Source: Spirosoma sordidisoli
Lineage (GTDB): Bacteria; Bacteroidota; Bacteroidia; Cytophagales; Spirosomataceae
DNA: 64,000 bases
Reading direction: 5' to 3'
Assembly: GCF_004138325.1 (NCBI RefSeq)
Contig: NZ_SBLB01000001.1
Coordinates: 975,855-1,039,854 of the forward strand
Part shown: one piece after another, positions 33,347-41,672 of the stretch
Layout: each line of letters opens with the position of its first letter
How positions within the stretch are numbered: the stretch's first letter is position 1
Notes under the pieces: model-generated
The model's input: the letters and a program-made list of their open reading frames with translations, nothing else
Told to the model about the DNA's origin: nothing
The model's database searches: none
Program-made: the position numbers and the translations under genes

Positions 33347-33691
33347 CTACAGCCCTCCTAAACTGGTGTGCTTGAAACTATCGGCGTACTTCAGGCCGTA
33401 GCCCGCCACCCGGTCCATGCTCGAATGCGCTACCAGCATGATCCCCGCCAGCATCAGGTATTGATTACCGACAGCCAGCCCCCAGATGCCGATCAGGATA
33501 CCCAGCGCTTTGTGGTGAACCAGATTATAGGTTACGGCACCCACGGCCGGGTTGATCAGATACCCCACCATACTCAGGTCGGGCAGCAGCAGCAGGGCCG
33601 GAAACCACCACCAGGCAAACGTCAATTGCGAAAACAGGTACACACACGCCAGAAACAGGGCGAATTCTTCGGCTTTGAGCAGGTATTTCAT
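33347..33691 (-). CDS. DUF4260 family membrane protein
   Basis: The 114-residue protein begins MKYLLKAEEFALF. It has three to four hydrophobic helices and the family signature SSMDRVAGYGLKYADSFKHT near the C-terminus. DUF4260 proteins are small integral membrane proteins of unknown role found in many bacteria. The ATG at 33691 is preferred because family members start at this KAEEFA segment; the longer frame to 33784 has no relation. It stands alone. Confidence 0.82.
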   Translation of the reverse strand: MKYLLKAEEFALFLACVYLFSQLTFAWWWFPALLLLPDLSMVGYLINPAVGAVTYNLVHHKALGILIGIWGLAVGNQYLMLAGIMLVAHSSMDRVAGYGLKYADSFKHTSLGGL

Positions 33692-33835
33692 TGGATTGGT
33701 GTTCGTGCGAACGTTTAGTACCCTACAAAGGTCCGACGAACCGACCGGGCGGTCGATGACGAAAAAAGCAATCTTACTGACCAATTACGAAAATCGCATC
33801 GTCGTCGATCGACCCACCAGCCCCGGCATGATCAG

Positions 33836-35149
33836 CTAGGCTTTAGTCCCTTCGGCCAGCGGCTCCACCGTGACAACTTTAGCCATATCTTCCCAGAACG
33901 AGGGGTACGACTTGGCCACAACGCCTGGCTCCTCGATCATGACAGAACGCTGCATCGCCACCGGCGCAAAGGCCATGGCCATCCGGTGATCGTCGTAGGT
34001 ATCGATAACGGGCGTCGGTGACTCCGGCACGGCACCAGTCAGCGAACGGACTTCGTAGCGGTGGTTCGACTCGACCTCTACCAGCTCGGCCCCCAGTTTT
34101 TGAAGTTCGGTCTGCAGGGCCAGCACGCGGTCGGTTTCTTTGATCTTCAGGCTTTCGATGCCGGTCAGGGTGAGCGCCACCCCGCTAACGGCCGCACAGA
34201 CGGCCACGGTCTGCGCCAGATCCGGACAGTCGGTAAAATCCCAGCTCAGGGCCGACTCGGCCGGGCGCCGGGTCAGCCTCACGCCCTGATCGGTAAAGGT
34301 GCTCTCGACCCCTAGTGCCCGCATGATCTCGACAATAGCGCTGTCGCCCTGCAACGACTGCGGCTTCAGTCCGAGCAGGTCGATGGTGGTATCCGGATCG
34401 CCGGACAAGGCCACCACGCTGTACCAGTAGCTGGCACCCGACCAGTCGGACTCGATCTGATACGGTTTTGGCGTATAGGGCTGGGGAGCTACCGTAATGG
34501 TTCGTTCGTCCCAGTTAGCCTGCACATCGGCTCCGAAATAGACCATCTGCGCTATCGTCATCTCGATATACGGCCGCGAACCGATCGGGCCCGTCAGCGT
34601 CAGGGTCAGTCCCTGCGGCAGCGCCGGCGCAATCATCAGCAGGGCCGAGATGTACTGGCTGCTCACGTCGCCCCGGATGCTGAGCGTATGCTGGCCCGAC
34701 GCGCTGAACCCGTTCAGCTGCAGCGGTGGGTAGCCTTCGTTGTTAAGGTAGGTAATATCGGCCCCGAGGGTTCGGAGCGCATCGACCAGGATACCGATGG
34801 GCCGTTCGCACATGCGGGGGGTTCCGGTCATGATCTTCGGCTGCCCCGTTACGGCGAAGTAGGCTGTCAGAAACCGCATGGTCGTACCCGCATCGAGCAC
34901 ATCGGCCGTGTCGGGCAGCCCCGTTGACGCGCCTGCTTTCAGCAGCCGAATCATGGTTTGCGTATCGCGGGCCGTAGATAAATTCCGGAGGTCACACCGG
35001 AAACCGGTCAGGGCATCGAGAATGAGGGCGCGGTTGCTTTCGCTCTTCGACGAAGCCAGCGGGATAGTAGCCCGAACGGGACCAGGAGCAGGAGATAAAC
35101 GAACGGCGTTCAAAAGACAGGATGGGTAATGGCTCGAATTAGTTCGCAA
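33836..35149 (-). CDS. aroA: 3-phosphoshikimate 1-carboxyvinyltransferase (EPSP synthase)
   Basis: The enzyme joins shikimate-3-phosphate and PEP in the chorismate pathway. SSKSESNRALILDAL holds the N-terminal Lys/Ser/Arg set, DAGTTMRFLTAYF the PEP-site loop, GTPRMCERPIGILVDALR the next, GDVSSQYISALLM the shikimate site, and YDDHRMAMAFA the C-terminal Arg/His. No ATG precedes these motifs: the only upstream starts in frame are TTG at 35149 (437 residues) or TTG at 35113 (LNAVRLSPAPG). Both leave a complete enzyme. The LD-loop and DDHR signature are intact, so it is likely active. It is divergent from nagA across 85 bp. Confidence 0.93.
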   Translation of the reverse strand: MRTNSSHYPSCLLNAVRLSPAPGPVRATIPLASSKSESNRALILDALTGFRCDLRNLSTARDTQTMIRLLKAGASTGLPDTADVLDAGTTMRFLTAYFAVTGQPKIMTGTPRMCERPIGILVDALRTLGADITYLNNEGYPPLQLNGFSASGQHTLSIRGDVSSQYISALLMIAPALPQGLTLTLTGPIGSRPYIEMTIAQMVYFGADVQANWDERTITVAPQPYTPKPYQIESDWSGASYWYSVVALSGDPDTTIDLLGLKPQSLQGDSAIVEIMRALGVESTFTDQGVRLTRRPAESALSWDFTDCPDLAQTVAVCAAVSGVALTLTGIESLKIKETDRVLALQTELQKLGAELVEVESNHRYEVRSLTGAVPESPTPVIDTYDDHRMAMAFAPVAMQRSVMIEEPGVVAKSYPSFWEDMAKVVTVEPLAEGTKA

Positions 35150-35234
35150 AAAAACGAAATAACCGCTAGATTCCGGCCATGTTTACGGCCGACAGTCGGT
35201 TGGTCGCACGAAAAACAGCCTTTCCGAGACGCAG

Positions 35235-36413
35235 ATGAACTACATTACCAACGCCACTGTCTTCACCGGCAACGAGTGGCTACCCGGTGCGTCGGTGCGC
35301 CTGGCCAACGGTCGTATCCAGGAACTGACCACCGATCCCGTAACGGCCTCCGATGCCGATGTGCTGGATATCAACGGCGATTACCTGGTGCCGGGCCTGA
35401 TCGATCTGCAGCTCTACGGGGGTTCTCACCGTTTCCTCAACGATCAGCCTACGCCCGACACGGTTCGCCACATATACGATACTCACGCCCGCAATGGCAC
35501 CACAACCCTGCTGCCCACGATTCATTCGACCTCACTCGATCTGATGCAGCAGGCAATGGCCGCGGTACAGACCGTTCGGCACGAGAATCCGTTCGGGGTG
35601 CCGGGTATTCACGTAGAAGGGCCTTATTTCAACCCCATCAAGCGGGGCGCCCACAGTGCCGCCTACGTCAGAACCCCGGCCGAGGGCGAGCTGGAAACGC
35701 TATTCGGTACCAACGCCGACGTGATCCGCATCCTGACGCTGGCCCCCGAGATACTGACGCCTTCGCAACGGGATACCATCCAGCGGCTGAAACATACGAA
35801 CACGCTGCTGTCGCTGGGCCACTCCAACGCGACCTATGTTCAGGCCCGGCAGTCGTTCGACAGTGGTTTCACGCCCCTGTCTACGCACCTGTATAATGCC
35901 ATGCGTGGGTTCGAGAGCCGCGAGCCGGGCGTTGTGGGGGCCGTTTTTGACCACCCGGCGGTTCGGGCCAGCATCATTGCCGACGGCTACCACTGCGATC
36001 CGGCCACGATCCGGATTGCCCATAAGTTGCTGGGCGACCGGCTGTTTCTGATCTCCGACGCCCTGTTTGCCAGCTCACCGGGCCGCCCCGGGCCACGGGC
36101 TACATTCTCGCTGGGTGAATTTGTGGTTCATTACGAGCCGGATGCCAACGGACCCGGCCGCTACGTCAACAACGAAGGGAAACTGGCCGGATCAGCCCTG
36201 ACGCTGATCGACTGCGTTCGGGTGGCGGTCAATCAGGCCGCCATCGCCTTGTCCGATGCGTTGCGGATGGCCAGCACGATTCCGGCGGAGATCATCGGGA
36301 TGGGCAACGAGTTAGGAAAAATTCAGCCCGGCTACGTCGCCAACCTGCTTCGGCTCGACCAGTCGCTAACCACAAAAAGCGTATGGGCCTCGGGCGAATT
36401 GATGGCGCCTTGA
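35235..36413 (+). CDS. nagA: N-acetylglucosamine-6-phosphate deacetylase
   Basis: The 392-residue amidohydrolase-fold enzyme removes acetate from GlcNAc-6-P in amino-sugar catabolism and wall recycling. GLIDLQLYGG replaces the usual GxIDxHxHG metal site (a QLYGG form common in NagA). HVEGPYFNP carries the metal Glu, LGHSNATY and THLYNAM the metal His residues, and FLISDALFAS the catalytic Asp. GKLAGSALTLIDCVR and GYVANLLRLD end the protein. It is probably monocistronic; immediately after it lies the palindromic repeat array. No nagB or transporter is adjacent. Confidence 0.93.
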   Translation: MNYITNATVFTGNEWLPGASVRLANGRIQELTTDPVTASDADVLDINGDYLVPGLIDLQLYGGSHRFLNDQPTPDTVRHIYDTHARNGTTTLLPTIHSTSLDLMQQAMAAVQTVRHENPFGVPGIHVEGPYFNPIKRGAHSAAYVRTPAEGELETLFGTNADVIRILTLAPEILTPSQRDTIQRLKHTNTLLSLGHSNATYVQARQSFDSGFTPLSTHLYNAMRGFESREPGVVGAVFDHPAVRASIIADGYHCDPATIRIAHKLLGDRLFLISDALFASSPGRPGPRATFSLGEFVVHYEPDANGPGRYVNNEGKLAGSALTLIDCVRVAVNQAAIALSDALRMASTIPAEIIGMGNELGKIQPGYVANLLRLDQSLTTKSVWASGELMAP

Positions 36414-36420
36414 TCGGGCA

Positions 36421-36775
36421 ACCCCCGGCATGAATGCCGGGGCTATTCATGGATCGCCCCAGGGCCAGATCCGGACTCATTAGACCAATCAATAGCGTCG
36501 GCATTCATGCCGACGGGACCATTGCAGACCCTCGGGAAACCCCGGCATAAATGCCGGAGCTATTCATGGATCGCCCCGGGCCAGATCCGGACTCATTAGA
36601 CCAATCAATAGCGTCGGCATTCATGCCGACGCAACCAATTCCCAACCGCTACCAACCTCCGGCATAAATGTCGGGGCTATTCATGGATTGCCCCGGGCCA
36701 GATCCGGACTCATTAGACCAATCAATAGCGTCGGCATTCATGCCGACGGGACCAATCCCATTCCCGACGGGACCA
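36421..36775. repeat. Three tandem ~117-bp units of paired palindromes (REP/BIME-like)
   Basis: Three units start at about 36422, 36540 and 36657. Each has hairpin A (CCCCGGCATGAATGCCGGGG or variants), a nearly constant ~52-bp spacer (from GCTATTCATGGAT to CATTAGACCAATCAATAG) and hairpin B (core GGCATTCATGCC with CGTC/GACG flanks, identical in all three). The cores of A and B are reverse complements, so each unit is a pair of inverted copies. Linkers between units vary. The array fills the space between the convergent nagA and ribD genes; no other terminator is visible there. No coding potential. Confidence 0.85.
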
Positions 36776-36793
36776 AGGAAAACCCTAACATTA

Positions 36794-37825
36794 TCAATCC
36801 AACCGTCGGTACGTGGTTAGTTCGTCGTCGCCCACGCGCTCGCGGTCGTAGAGGGTACCTCGCACGGTGGGGGCTTCGATACCTGCGCCCAGTAGCATTG
36901 GACTGCGGAACACCCGCATTTCGTCCCAGAGACCGGCGTCGATAAAGGCGTTGAGCAGGGTGGTTCCCCCTTCTACTAGGACCGACTGAACAGACCGTTG
37001 CCGCAGATCGGCGAGCAGCTGGGGCAGAACCGGCTCATCGGCCGTCAGCTGTACCAGAGTCGTCTGTCCAACGGTTTCCGTTTTGATCAGGTTGTACCGT
37101 AACGTCGGCTGCGACCCGTCGAACAGATGGAGTCCCGCATCCAGCCGAAGCGCCCGGTCGATAACGATCCGTATCGGGTTTCGGCCGGGTACCAGCCGCA
37201 CGTTAAGCCGGGGATTGTCGGTGTGGGCGGTGTTGGTGCCGACCATGATCGCGTCTTCTTCGGTCCGCCAGCGGTGTACCAGCCGCTGCGACAGGGGGCC
37301 GCTGATCTGCACCGGCGTACCACCCGGACCCGCCAGATACCCATCGGTCGTTTCGGCCCACTTCAAGATCACATACGGCCGCTGTTTCTCCATGAATGTA
37401 AAAAAGCGGGCGTTAAGCCGTCGACCCGCTTCGGCCAGTACGCCCGTTTCGACCGGGATGCCAGCCGCCCGCAGTTTGTCGAATCCCCGCCCGCCAACCA
37501 GCGGATTGGGATCATCGTTACAGCAGACCACCCGACCGATTTTTTTTTCGATGAGCAGGTCGGCGCAGGGAGGCTGTTTGCCGTAATGCGAGCAAGGTTC
37601 GAGGGTTACGTAAGCGGTGCTGTCGGTCAGCAGCGGTTCATCTTCGGGACGCAGCGATCGTATGGCATTCCGTTCGGCATGGGCCTGTCCGTAGCGCTCG
37701 TGCCAGCCTTCGCCGATAATTCGATCGCCGTGCACAATCACGCAGCCCACCATCGGGTTGGGGCTGACGTGGCCCCGGCCCAGCGCGGCCAGTTCGAGCG
37801 CACGACGCATATATTGTTCATTCAT
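36794..37825 (-). CDS. ribD: Bifunctional riboflavin biosynthesis deaminase/reductase RibD
   Basis: The 343-residue enzyme makes two steps of riboflavin synthesis: deamination of the diaminopyrimidine and reduction of the ribosyl chain. The N-terminal deaminase has the zinc site His49-Glu51 (QAHAERNAI) with Cys78 and Cys87 (PCSHYGKQPPC). The C-terminal reductase (about 145-343) has LKWAETTDGYLA, RTEEDAIMVGTNTAHTDNP and SVLVEGGTTLLNAFI. The ATG at 37825 (MNEQYMRRALELA) is preferred to an in-frame GTG two codons upstream. It is transcribed toward the repeat array; other rib genes are not adjacent. Confidence 0.95.
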   Translation of the reverse strand: MNEQYMRRALELAALGRGHVSPNPMVGCVIVHGDRIIGEGWHERYGQAHAERNAIRSLRPEDEPLLTDSTAYVTLEPCSHYGKQPPCADLLIEKKIGRVVCCNDDPNPLVGGRGFDKLRAAGIPVETGVLAEAGRRLNARFFTFMEKQRPYVILKWAETTDGYLAGPGGTPVQISGPLSQRLVHRWRTEEDAIMVGTNTAHTDNPRLNVRLVPGRNPIRIVIDRALRLDAGLHLFDGSQPTLRYNLIKTETVGQTTLVQLTADEPVLPQLLADLRQRSVQSVLVEGGTTLLNAFIDAGLWDEMRVFRSPMLLGAGIEAPTVRGTLYDRERVGDDELTTYRRLD

Positions 37826-37928
37826 TGTCACCAGATTGTAAATGAGTGCATCTGACTTACACGATCAGATTCAATTATAGTACTATATTGCTTTTCTATA
37901 CCTCTTAACAACCAACCCAAATTACGTC

Positions 37929-38402
37929 ATGCTTCGCATATGCATTGCTTCCCTCCTACTGGGTCTTGGCCTGGTGACGGCCAAAACCACCCAGGCCCAA
38001 ACATTGACCGAAAACACCGCCTGGCTCAAAGAACAGTTGAACGAGCTCGTCGACAACAGCGAAGCCAAACCTGTTTTCGACTTCAACGACTGCCTGATGA
38101 CCATGAATGTAGACACAAAAGAAGAAGGTATCCGGGTAAAAATGGACATGAACTGGCCATTGAAAGAAATTCGCAAGGTAAGTTATAAAGCAGCCAGTAA
38201 CGGCAACTACACCCTGGTCCTGGATGTTCCGGCCAACCAGGTAAAAGGAAAAGTAAAGGTTGGCATTTTCTCGAAAACGCTGCGCGAAAAAGGCGACGGC
38301 GGACACACCTCATTCGACCTGAACACCCGCGACGAAAAACGGATACAGGCCATTCAGCAGCGGTTCGAAACCTCCATCCGCCAATGCCAGCGCGGGAGCT
38401 GA
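37929..38402 (+). CDS. Small exported protein, unknown function
   Basis: The 157-residue protein has a signal peptide (MLRICIASLLLGLGLVTAKT, ending near AQA). The mature part has one Cys in FDFNDCLMTMN and one near the end (RQCQRGS), which could pair. The YTLVLDVPANQVKGKVKVG segment suggests a beta-sandwich. I do not recognise a family. It is followed by a hairpin terminator and has a ~100-bp upstream gap divergent from ribD. Confidence 0.6.
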   Translation: MLRICIASLLLGLGLVTAKTTQAQTLTENTAWLKEQLNELVDNSEAKPVFDFNDCLMTMNVDTKEEGIRVKMDMNWPLKEIRKVSYKAASNGNYTLVLDVPANQVKGKVKVGIFSKTLREKGDGGHTSFDLNTRDEKRIQAIQQRFETSIRQCQRGS

Positions 38403-38423
38403 CCATCGAACTCCCCAAACACA

Positions 38424-38456
38424 CAAATGACCCGGAAACGATCCGGGCCATTTGTC
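38424..38456 (+). terminator. Terminator after the small exported protein
   Basis: Arms ACAAATGACCCGGA and TCCGGGCCATTTGT pair at 13 of 14 positions with a 5-nt loop, 22 bp after the stop. It can also serve the leftward gene that ends at 38480. Confidence 0.7.
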
Positions 38457-38479
38457 TCTCGTTAAACAGGTGTGCTTAC

Positions 38480-38866
38480 TTATTCCCCGACGGCCGTTTT
38501 ATCGGCCGTTTTCTTATCGCCAGCTCGTTTTACGTACTGGCCCTGATCAGCCGTGGTGAATGGTCCATGGCCGGTTTTATAGTTGCGGCTGGCCAGCGAA
38601 GCCGGTTCATTGGCCGTTACCATCAGGCTACCCGACGGTGTCGTACCCGGTACAGGCTGTTTATAGTTGGCCACGGCCCCCTGAGCAGCCGGTAGCAGCA
38701 CCGGTGTTCCGGCTTTCTGCTCCCAGCGACGGGCCTCAGCACTTTTATTGGCATGTTTGTAATTGTGCGTCGAATATGTGTGGTCATGACGGGTGCTGCT
38801 GCTCTGGGCCGTGGCAGCCGCAGTAGTCAGCACTAAACCGGTCACTATCAATAGGGTCGTTTTCAT
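38480..38866 (-). CDS. Small exported basic protein, unknown function
   Basis: The 128-residue protein starts MKTTLLIVTGLVLTTAAATAQ (signal peptide). The mature part is polar, His/Lys/Thr-rich at its start (RHDHTYSTHNYKHANKSAE), then contains KAGTPVLLPAAQG and ends KKTADKTAVGE. There is no Cys and no hydrophobic core of note, so it may be partly disordered or a structural envelope protein. The longer frame to 38911 adds a leader unlikely before a signal peptide. No family recognised. Confidence 0.55.
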   Translation of the reverse strand: MKTTLLIVTGLVLTTAAATAQSSSTRHDHTYSTHNYKHANKSAEARRWEQKAGTPVLLPAAQGAVANYKQPVPGTTPSGSLMVTANEPASLASRNYKTGHGPFTTADQGQYVKRAGDKKTADKTAVGE

Positions 38867-38979
38867 CGTTCTGTTAATTTGATACTCTGTATCGCCGTTG
38901 CGATGGTACAAAGGTGGGGTAAGCCCCTAAGAGCCGGGTTAGTTCGGGGTTAGAAAACGGTTAGAATTCTCCCGCCTTT

Positions 38980-39008
38980 TTGCCAGTTTTACACTTCAAT
39001 TACTTTTG
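38980..39008 (+). promoter_or_regulatory. Bacteroidota promoter for prmC (TTG-N18-TAnnTTTG)
   Basis: TTG (38980-38982) and TACTTTTG (39001-39008) are separated by 18 bp, the expected -33/-7 geometry. The ATG at 39016 is only 8 bp further on, so the transcript should have a very short leader or none. Confidence 0.6.
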
Positions 39009-39015
39009 ACACCGA

Positions 39016-39864
39016 ATGGCCACAGCCAAACCGCTATACGACCGCTTAAGCAAGAACATTACCGCCTACGCGCCTGAGGAAGCGCGCGAAATGGCCTTTA
39101 TGCTGCTCGATCATTACTTCGGACTCCGAAAAACCGACGTCCTGACCGACAAACCCTTACCCCCCAATCGCACCGAACCGGACTGGTTCCGGATACTGGA
39201 ACGGCTGAACCGGCAGGAGCCCATCCAGCACGTTATTGGCACCACCATCTTCTGCGGACTGGAGTTTGAGGTATCGCCCGACGTGCTCATTCCGCGGCCC
39301 GAGACCGAAGACCTGGTGCGCCTGATCATGCACGATTTTGCCGACCGTACCGACGATGTACCCATCGTAGACATCGGTACGGGCAGTGGCTGTATTGCCG
39401 TAACGCTGGCCCGCTTTCTGCCCCAGTCGGTCGTAACGGGCTGGGACGTTTCTGAAAATGCGCTCGCGCTGGCCCGGCAAAATGCCCGGCACCTGAACGC
39501 CGACGTTACGTTTGCTATTCAGGATATCCTGAACGTAGCCCCTGATTTTGGGCAGCAGTACGACGTGGTGGTCAGCAATCCGCCCTACGTAACCCGCTCC
39601 GAAGCGGCCGGCATGGACCGTAACGTGCTGGACTACGAGCCCGATCTGGCCCTGTTCGTCGATGACAACGATCCGCTGGTATTTTACAAAGCGGTAGCCG
39701 ATTTCTGCACCCGCCACCTGACCAGAAACGGCGCTTGTTACGTCGAGATTAACGAACGATTCGGCAGCGCCACCCAGCAGGTATTCACCGAACGGGGCTT
39801 CTCGAACATTCAGGTCTATAAAGATATTCACGGCAAAGACCGGAGCATTCGGGCTGCGTTTTAG
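39016..39864 (+). CDS. prmC: Peptide chain release factor N5-glutamine methyltransferase
   Basis: The 282-residue SAM-dependent enzyme methylates the Gln of the GGQ motif in RF1/RF2. VDIGTGSGC (118-126) is the SAM loop and NPPY (188-191) the glutamine-binding motif. The N-terminal helical domain (about 1-75) with QEPIQHVIG and LIPRPETEDLV is typical of PrmC and separates it from other NPPY methyltransferases. prfA is not adjacent here. The MoxR-type ATPase gene follows 80 bp later on the same strand. Confidence 0.93.
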   Translation: MATAKPLYDRLSKNITAYAPEEAREMAFMLLDHYFGLRKTDVLTDKPLPPNRTEPDWFRILERLNRQEPIQHVIGTTIFCGLEFEVSPDVLIPRPETEDLVRLIMHDFADRTDDVPIVDIGTGSGCIAVTLARFLPQSVVTGWDVSENALALARQNARHLNADVTFAIQDILNVAPDFGQQYDVVVSNPPYVTRSEAAGMDRNVLDYEPDLALFVDDNDPLVFYKAVADFCTRHLTRNGACYVEINERFGSATQQVFTERGFSNIQVYKDIHGKDRSIRAAF

Positions 39865-39944
39865 CCCGGCCAGTCCGTCGACACGGCGGTCTGGCGGCTC
39901 CGTATACAGAACCAAACACTCAGTAATCAGTCCTCTATTTTCCT

Positions 39945-40922
39945 ATGCAGCCCGCCACTTCTTTTGCCTACCACACTAAAATACGCGAGGTATTCAACGA
40001 GATGAGCCAGGTCGTGGTTGGGCAGGAACGGTTGCTGAACCGGCTGCTGATCGGCCTCTTCACAGGTGGTCATATTCTGCTCGAAGGCGTACCGGGCCTG
40101 GCCAAGACACTGACCATCAACACCCTGGCCAAAGTATTGGAACTGGACTTTCAGCGCATTCAGTTTACGCCCGACCTGCTGCCCGCCGACCTGATCGGCA
40201 CGATGATTTTCAACCAGAAGACCAGCGAGTTTGAGGTGAAGCAGGGACCTATATTTGCCAATCTGATTCTGGCCGATGAAGTGAACCGCTCGCCCGCCAA
40301 AGTGCAGGCGGCCCTGCTCGAAGCCATGCAGGAGAAGCAGGTAACCATCGGCGAAGAAACCTTCGTTCTCGACCGCCCGTTTCTGGTCCTGGCCACCCAG
40401 AACCCCGTCGAGCAGGAAGGTACCTATCCGCTGCCCGAAGCCCAGGTCGATCGGTTCATGATGAAGGTCTTTGTCGATTATCTCAGCAAAGACGACGAAC
40501 TGGCCGTTATGCGCCGGATGTCGAATATGAACTTCGATTATGAGGTGCAGCCGGTGCTGGGCAAGGAAGATCTGGTGGCCATCCGCGACGAAATCAACGG
40601 CATCACCATCTCCGAAACCCTGGAACGGTATATCATCGAACTCGTTTTTGCTACCCGCCGACCCATGGAGTACAACCTCCGCGACGAAGCCCGCTATATT
40701 CAGTTCGGCGTGTCGCCCCGGGCCAGTATCCACCTGAACGTAGCCGCCAAAGCCCTCGCCTACTTCGACCGGCGCGATTACGTCCTGCCCGAAGACATCA
40801 AGGAAGTAGCGCCCGATGTCTTCAACCACCGTATCATGCTGAACTACGAAGCCGAAGCGGATGGCGTAACGCCCCTGCAGGTCATCGACTCCATTCTGCG
40901 AAAAGTGGCTATTGGCCGATGA
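39945..40922 (+). CDS. MoxR-family AAA+ ATPase
   Basis: The 325-residue AAA+ ATPase has Walker A GVPGLAKT (48-55), Walker B LILADEVNR (Asp111, Glu112), sensor 1 in LATQNPVEQEGTYPLPEAQ, and a C-terminal AAA lid. MoxR ATPases act as chaperones with von Willebrand-A-domain partners. The usual Bacteroidota neighbours (DUF58 protein, VWA/BatA-type genes) are absent; msrB follows after 32 bp. Either the partners are elsewhere or it acts alone. Confidence 0.93.
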   Translation: MQPATSFAYHTKIREVFNEMSQVVVGQERLLNRLLIGLFTGGHILLEGVPGLAKTLTINTLAKVLELDFQRIQFTPDLLPADLIGTMIFNQKTSEFEVKQGPIFANLILADEVNRSPAKVQAALLEAMQEKQVTIGEETFVLDRPFLVLATQNPVEQEGTYPLPEAQVDRFMMKVFVDYLSKDDELAVMRRMSNMNFDYEVQPVLGKEDLVAIRDEINGITISETLERYIIELVFATRRPMEYNLRDEARYIQFGVSPRASIHLNVAAKALAYFDRRDYVLPEDIKEVAPDVFNHRIMLNYEAEADGVTPLQVIDSILRKVAIGR

Positions 40923-40954
40923 ACCCGGGCCGGGCCTGATGGTGTTCTGCCGGT

Positions 40955-41467
40955 ATGAAGCAAACCCAGCTTTTTTTACTCCTGGCGGTGCTGGTTGCCG
41001 GGGGGCTCTGGCTCTACGCCACCTATTTCGGTACGCCACGCCCACCCCACCGCCGACCCGCCGGCGCCACCTCGCCCGGCAACCGGCGGGTCGAAAAATC
41101 CGATGCGGACTGGAGCCAGATCCTGACGGCTGCCCAGTATCGGGTCATGCGCGAGCGCGGTACCGAATGGCCAAACAGCAGTCCGCTCAACCACGAACAC
41201 CGCCCCGGCACCTTCGCCTGCGCCGGTTGCCGCAACCCCCTGTTCGCGTCGACCGCCAAATTTGAGTCGGGCACGGGCTGGCCCAGCTTCTTCGCCCCTA
41301 TCCTGTCAAACGCCGTCTATACCGAACCCGACGGGAACCGCTCGGAAGTACGCTGTGCCGTTTGCGACGCCCACCTGGGACACGTTTTTCCCGACGGACC
41401 CGACCCTACCGGGTTGCGGTACTGCATGAACGGCGTAGCGCTGACGTTTATTCCGGCCGCGCGCTGA
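40955..41467 (+). CDS. msrB: Peptide-methionine (R)-S-oxide reductase with membrane anchor
   Basis: The 170-residue protein has an N-terminal hydrophobic helix (about 5-24) that is a membrane anchor or uncleaved signal, a Pro/Arg-rich linker and the MsrB domain (about 50-168). Zinc ligands are Cys89, Cys92, Cys134 and Cys137; the nucleophile is Cys157 in RYCMN. The site often used for a resolving Cys (SGCGWPSF in E. coli) reads SGTGWPSF with Thr108, so regeneration may use thioredoxin directly or another Cys. It repairs oxidised methionine in envelope proteins. It closely follows the MoxR-type gene. Confidence 0.9.
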   Translation: MKQTQLFLLLAVLVAGGLWLYATYFGTPRPPHRRPAGATSPGNRRVEKSDADWSQILTAAQYRVMRERGTEWPNSSPLNHEHRPGTFACAGCRNPLFASTAKFESGTGWPSFFAPILSNAVYTEPDGNRSEVRCAVCDAHLGHVFPDGPDPTGLRYCMNGVALTFIPAAR

Positions 41468-41672
41468 TCGATGAGCGGAAGGCGGGTTCTGCCGGCTCCC
41501 GCAACGGCCCAATGCGTGCGTGGTATGAAGCGGGCCTGGCCGACGACCGCCAATCATAACACTACGGAAACAGTAGGATAAAACTCGCATCACATCCGCA
41601 GCCCACCTTTGTGGTGGCAAAAGCAGCCCCTCGTTCGGGCCTTGCCGCCAACCGTTCTCTCAACGAAACCGG

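Noticed and set aside
39927..41045. 372-codon frame antisense to the MoxR-type gene
   Set aside because: The MoxR motifs are on the plus strand and complete; the antisense frame is a shadow.
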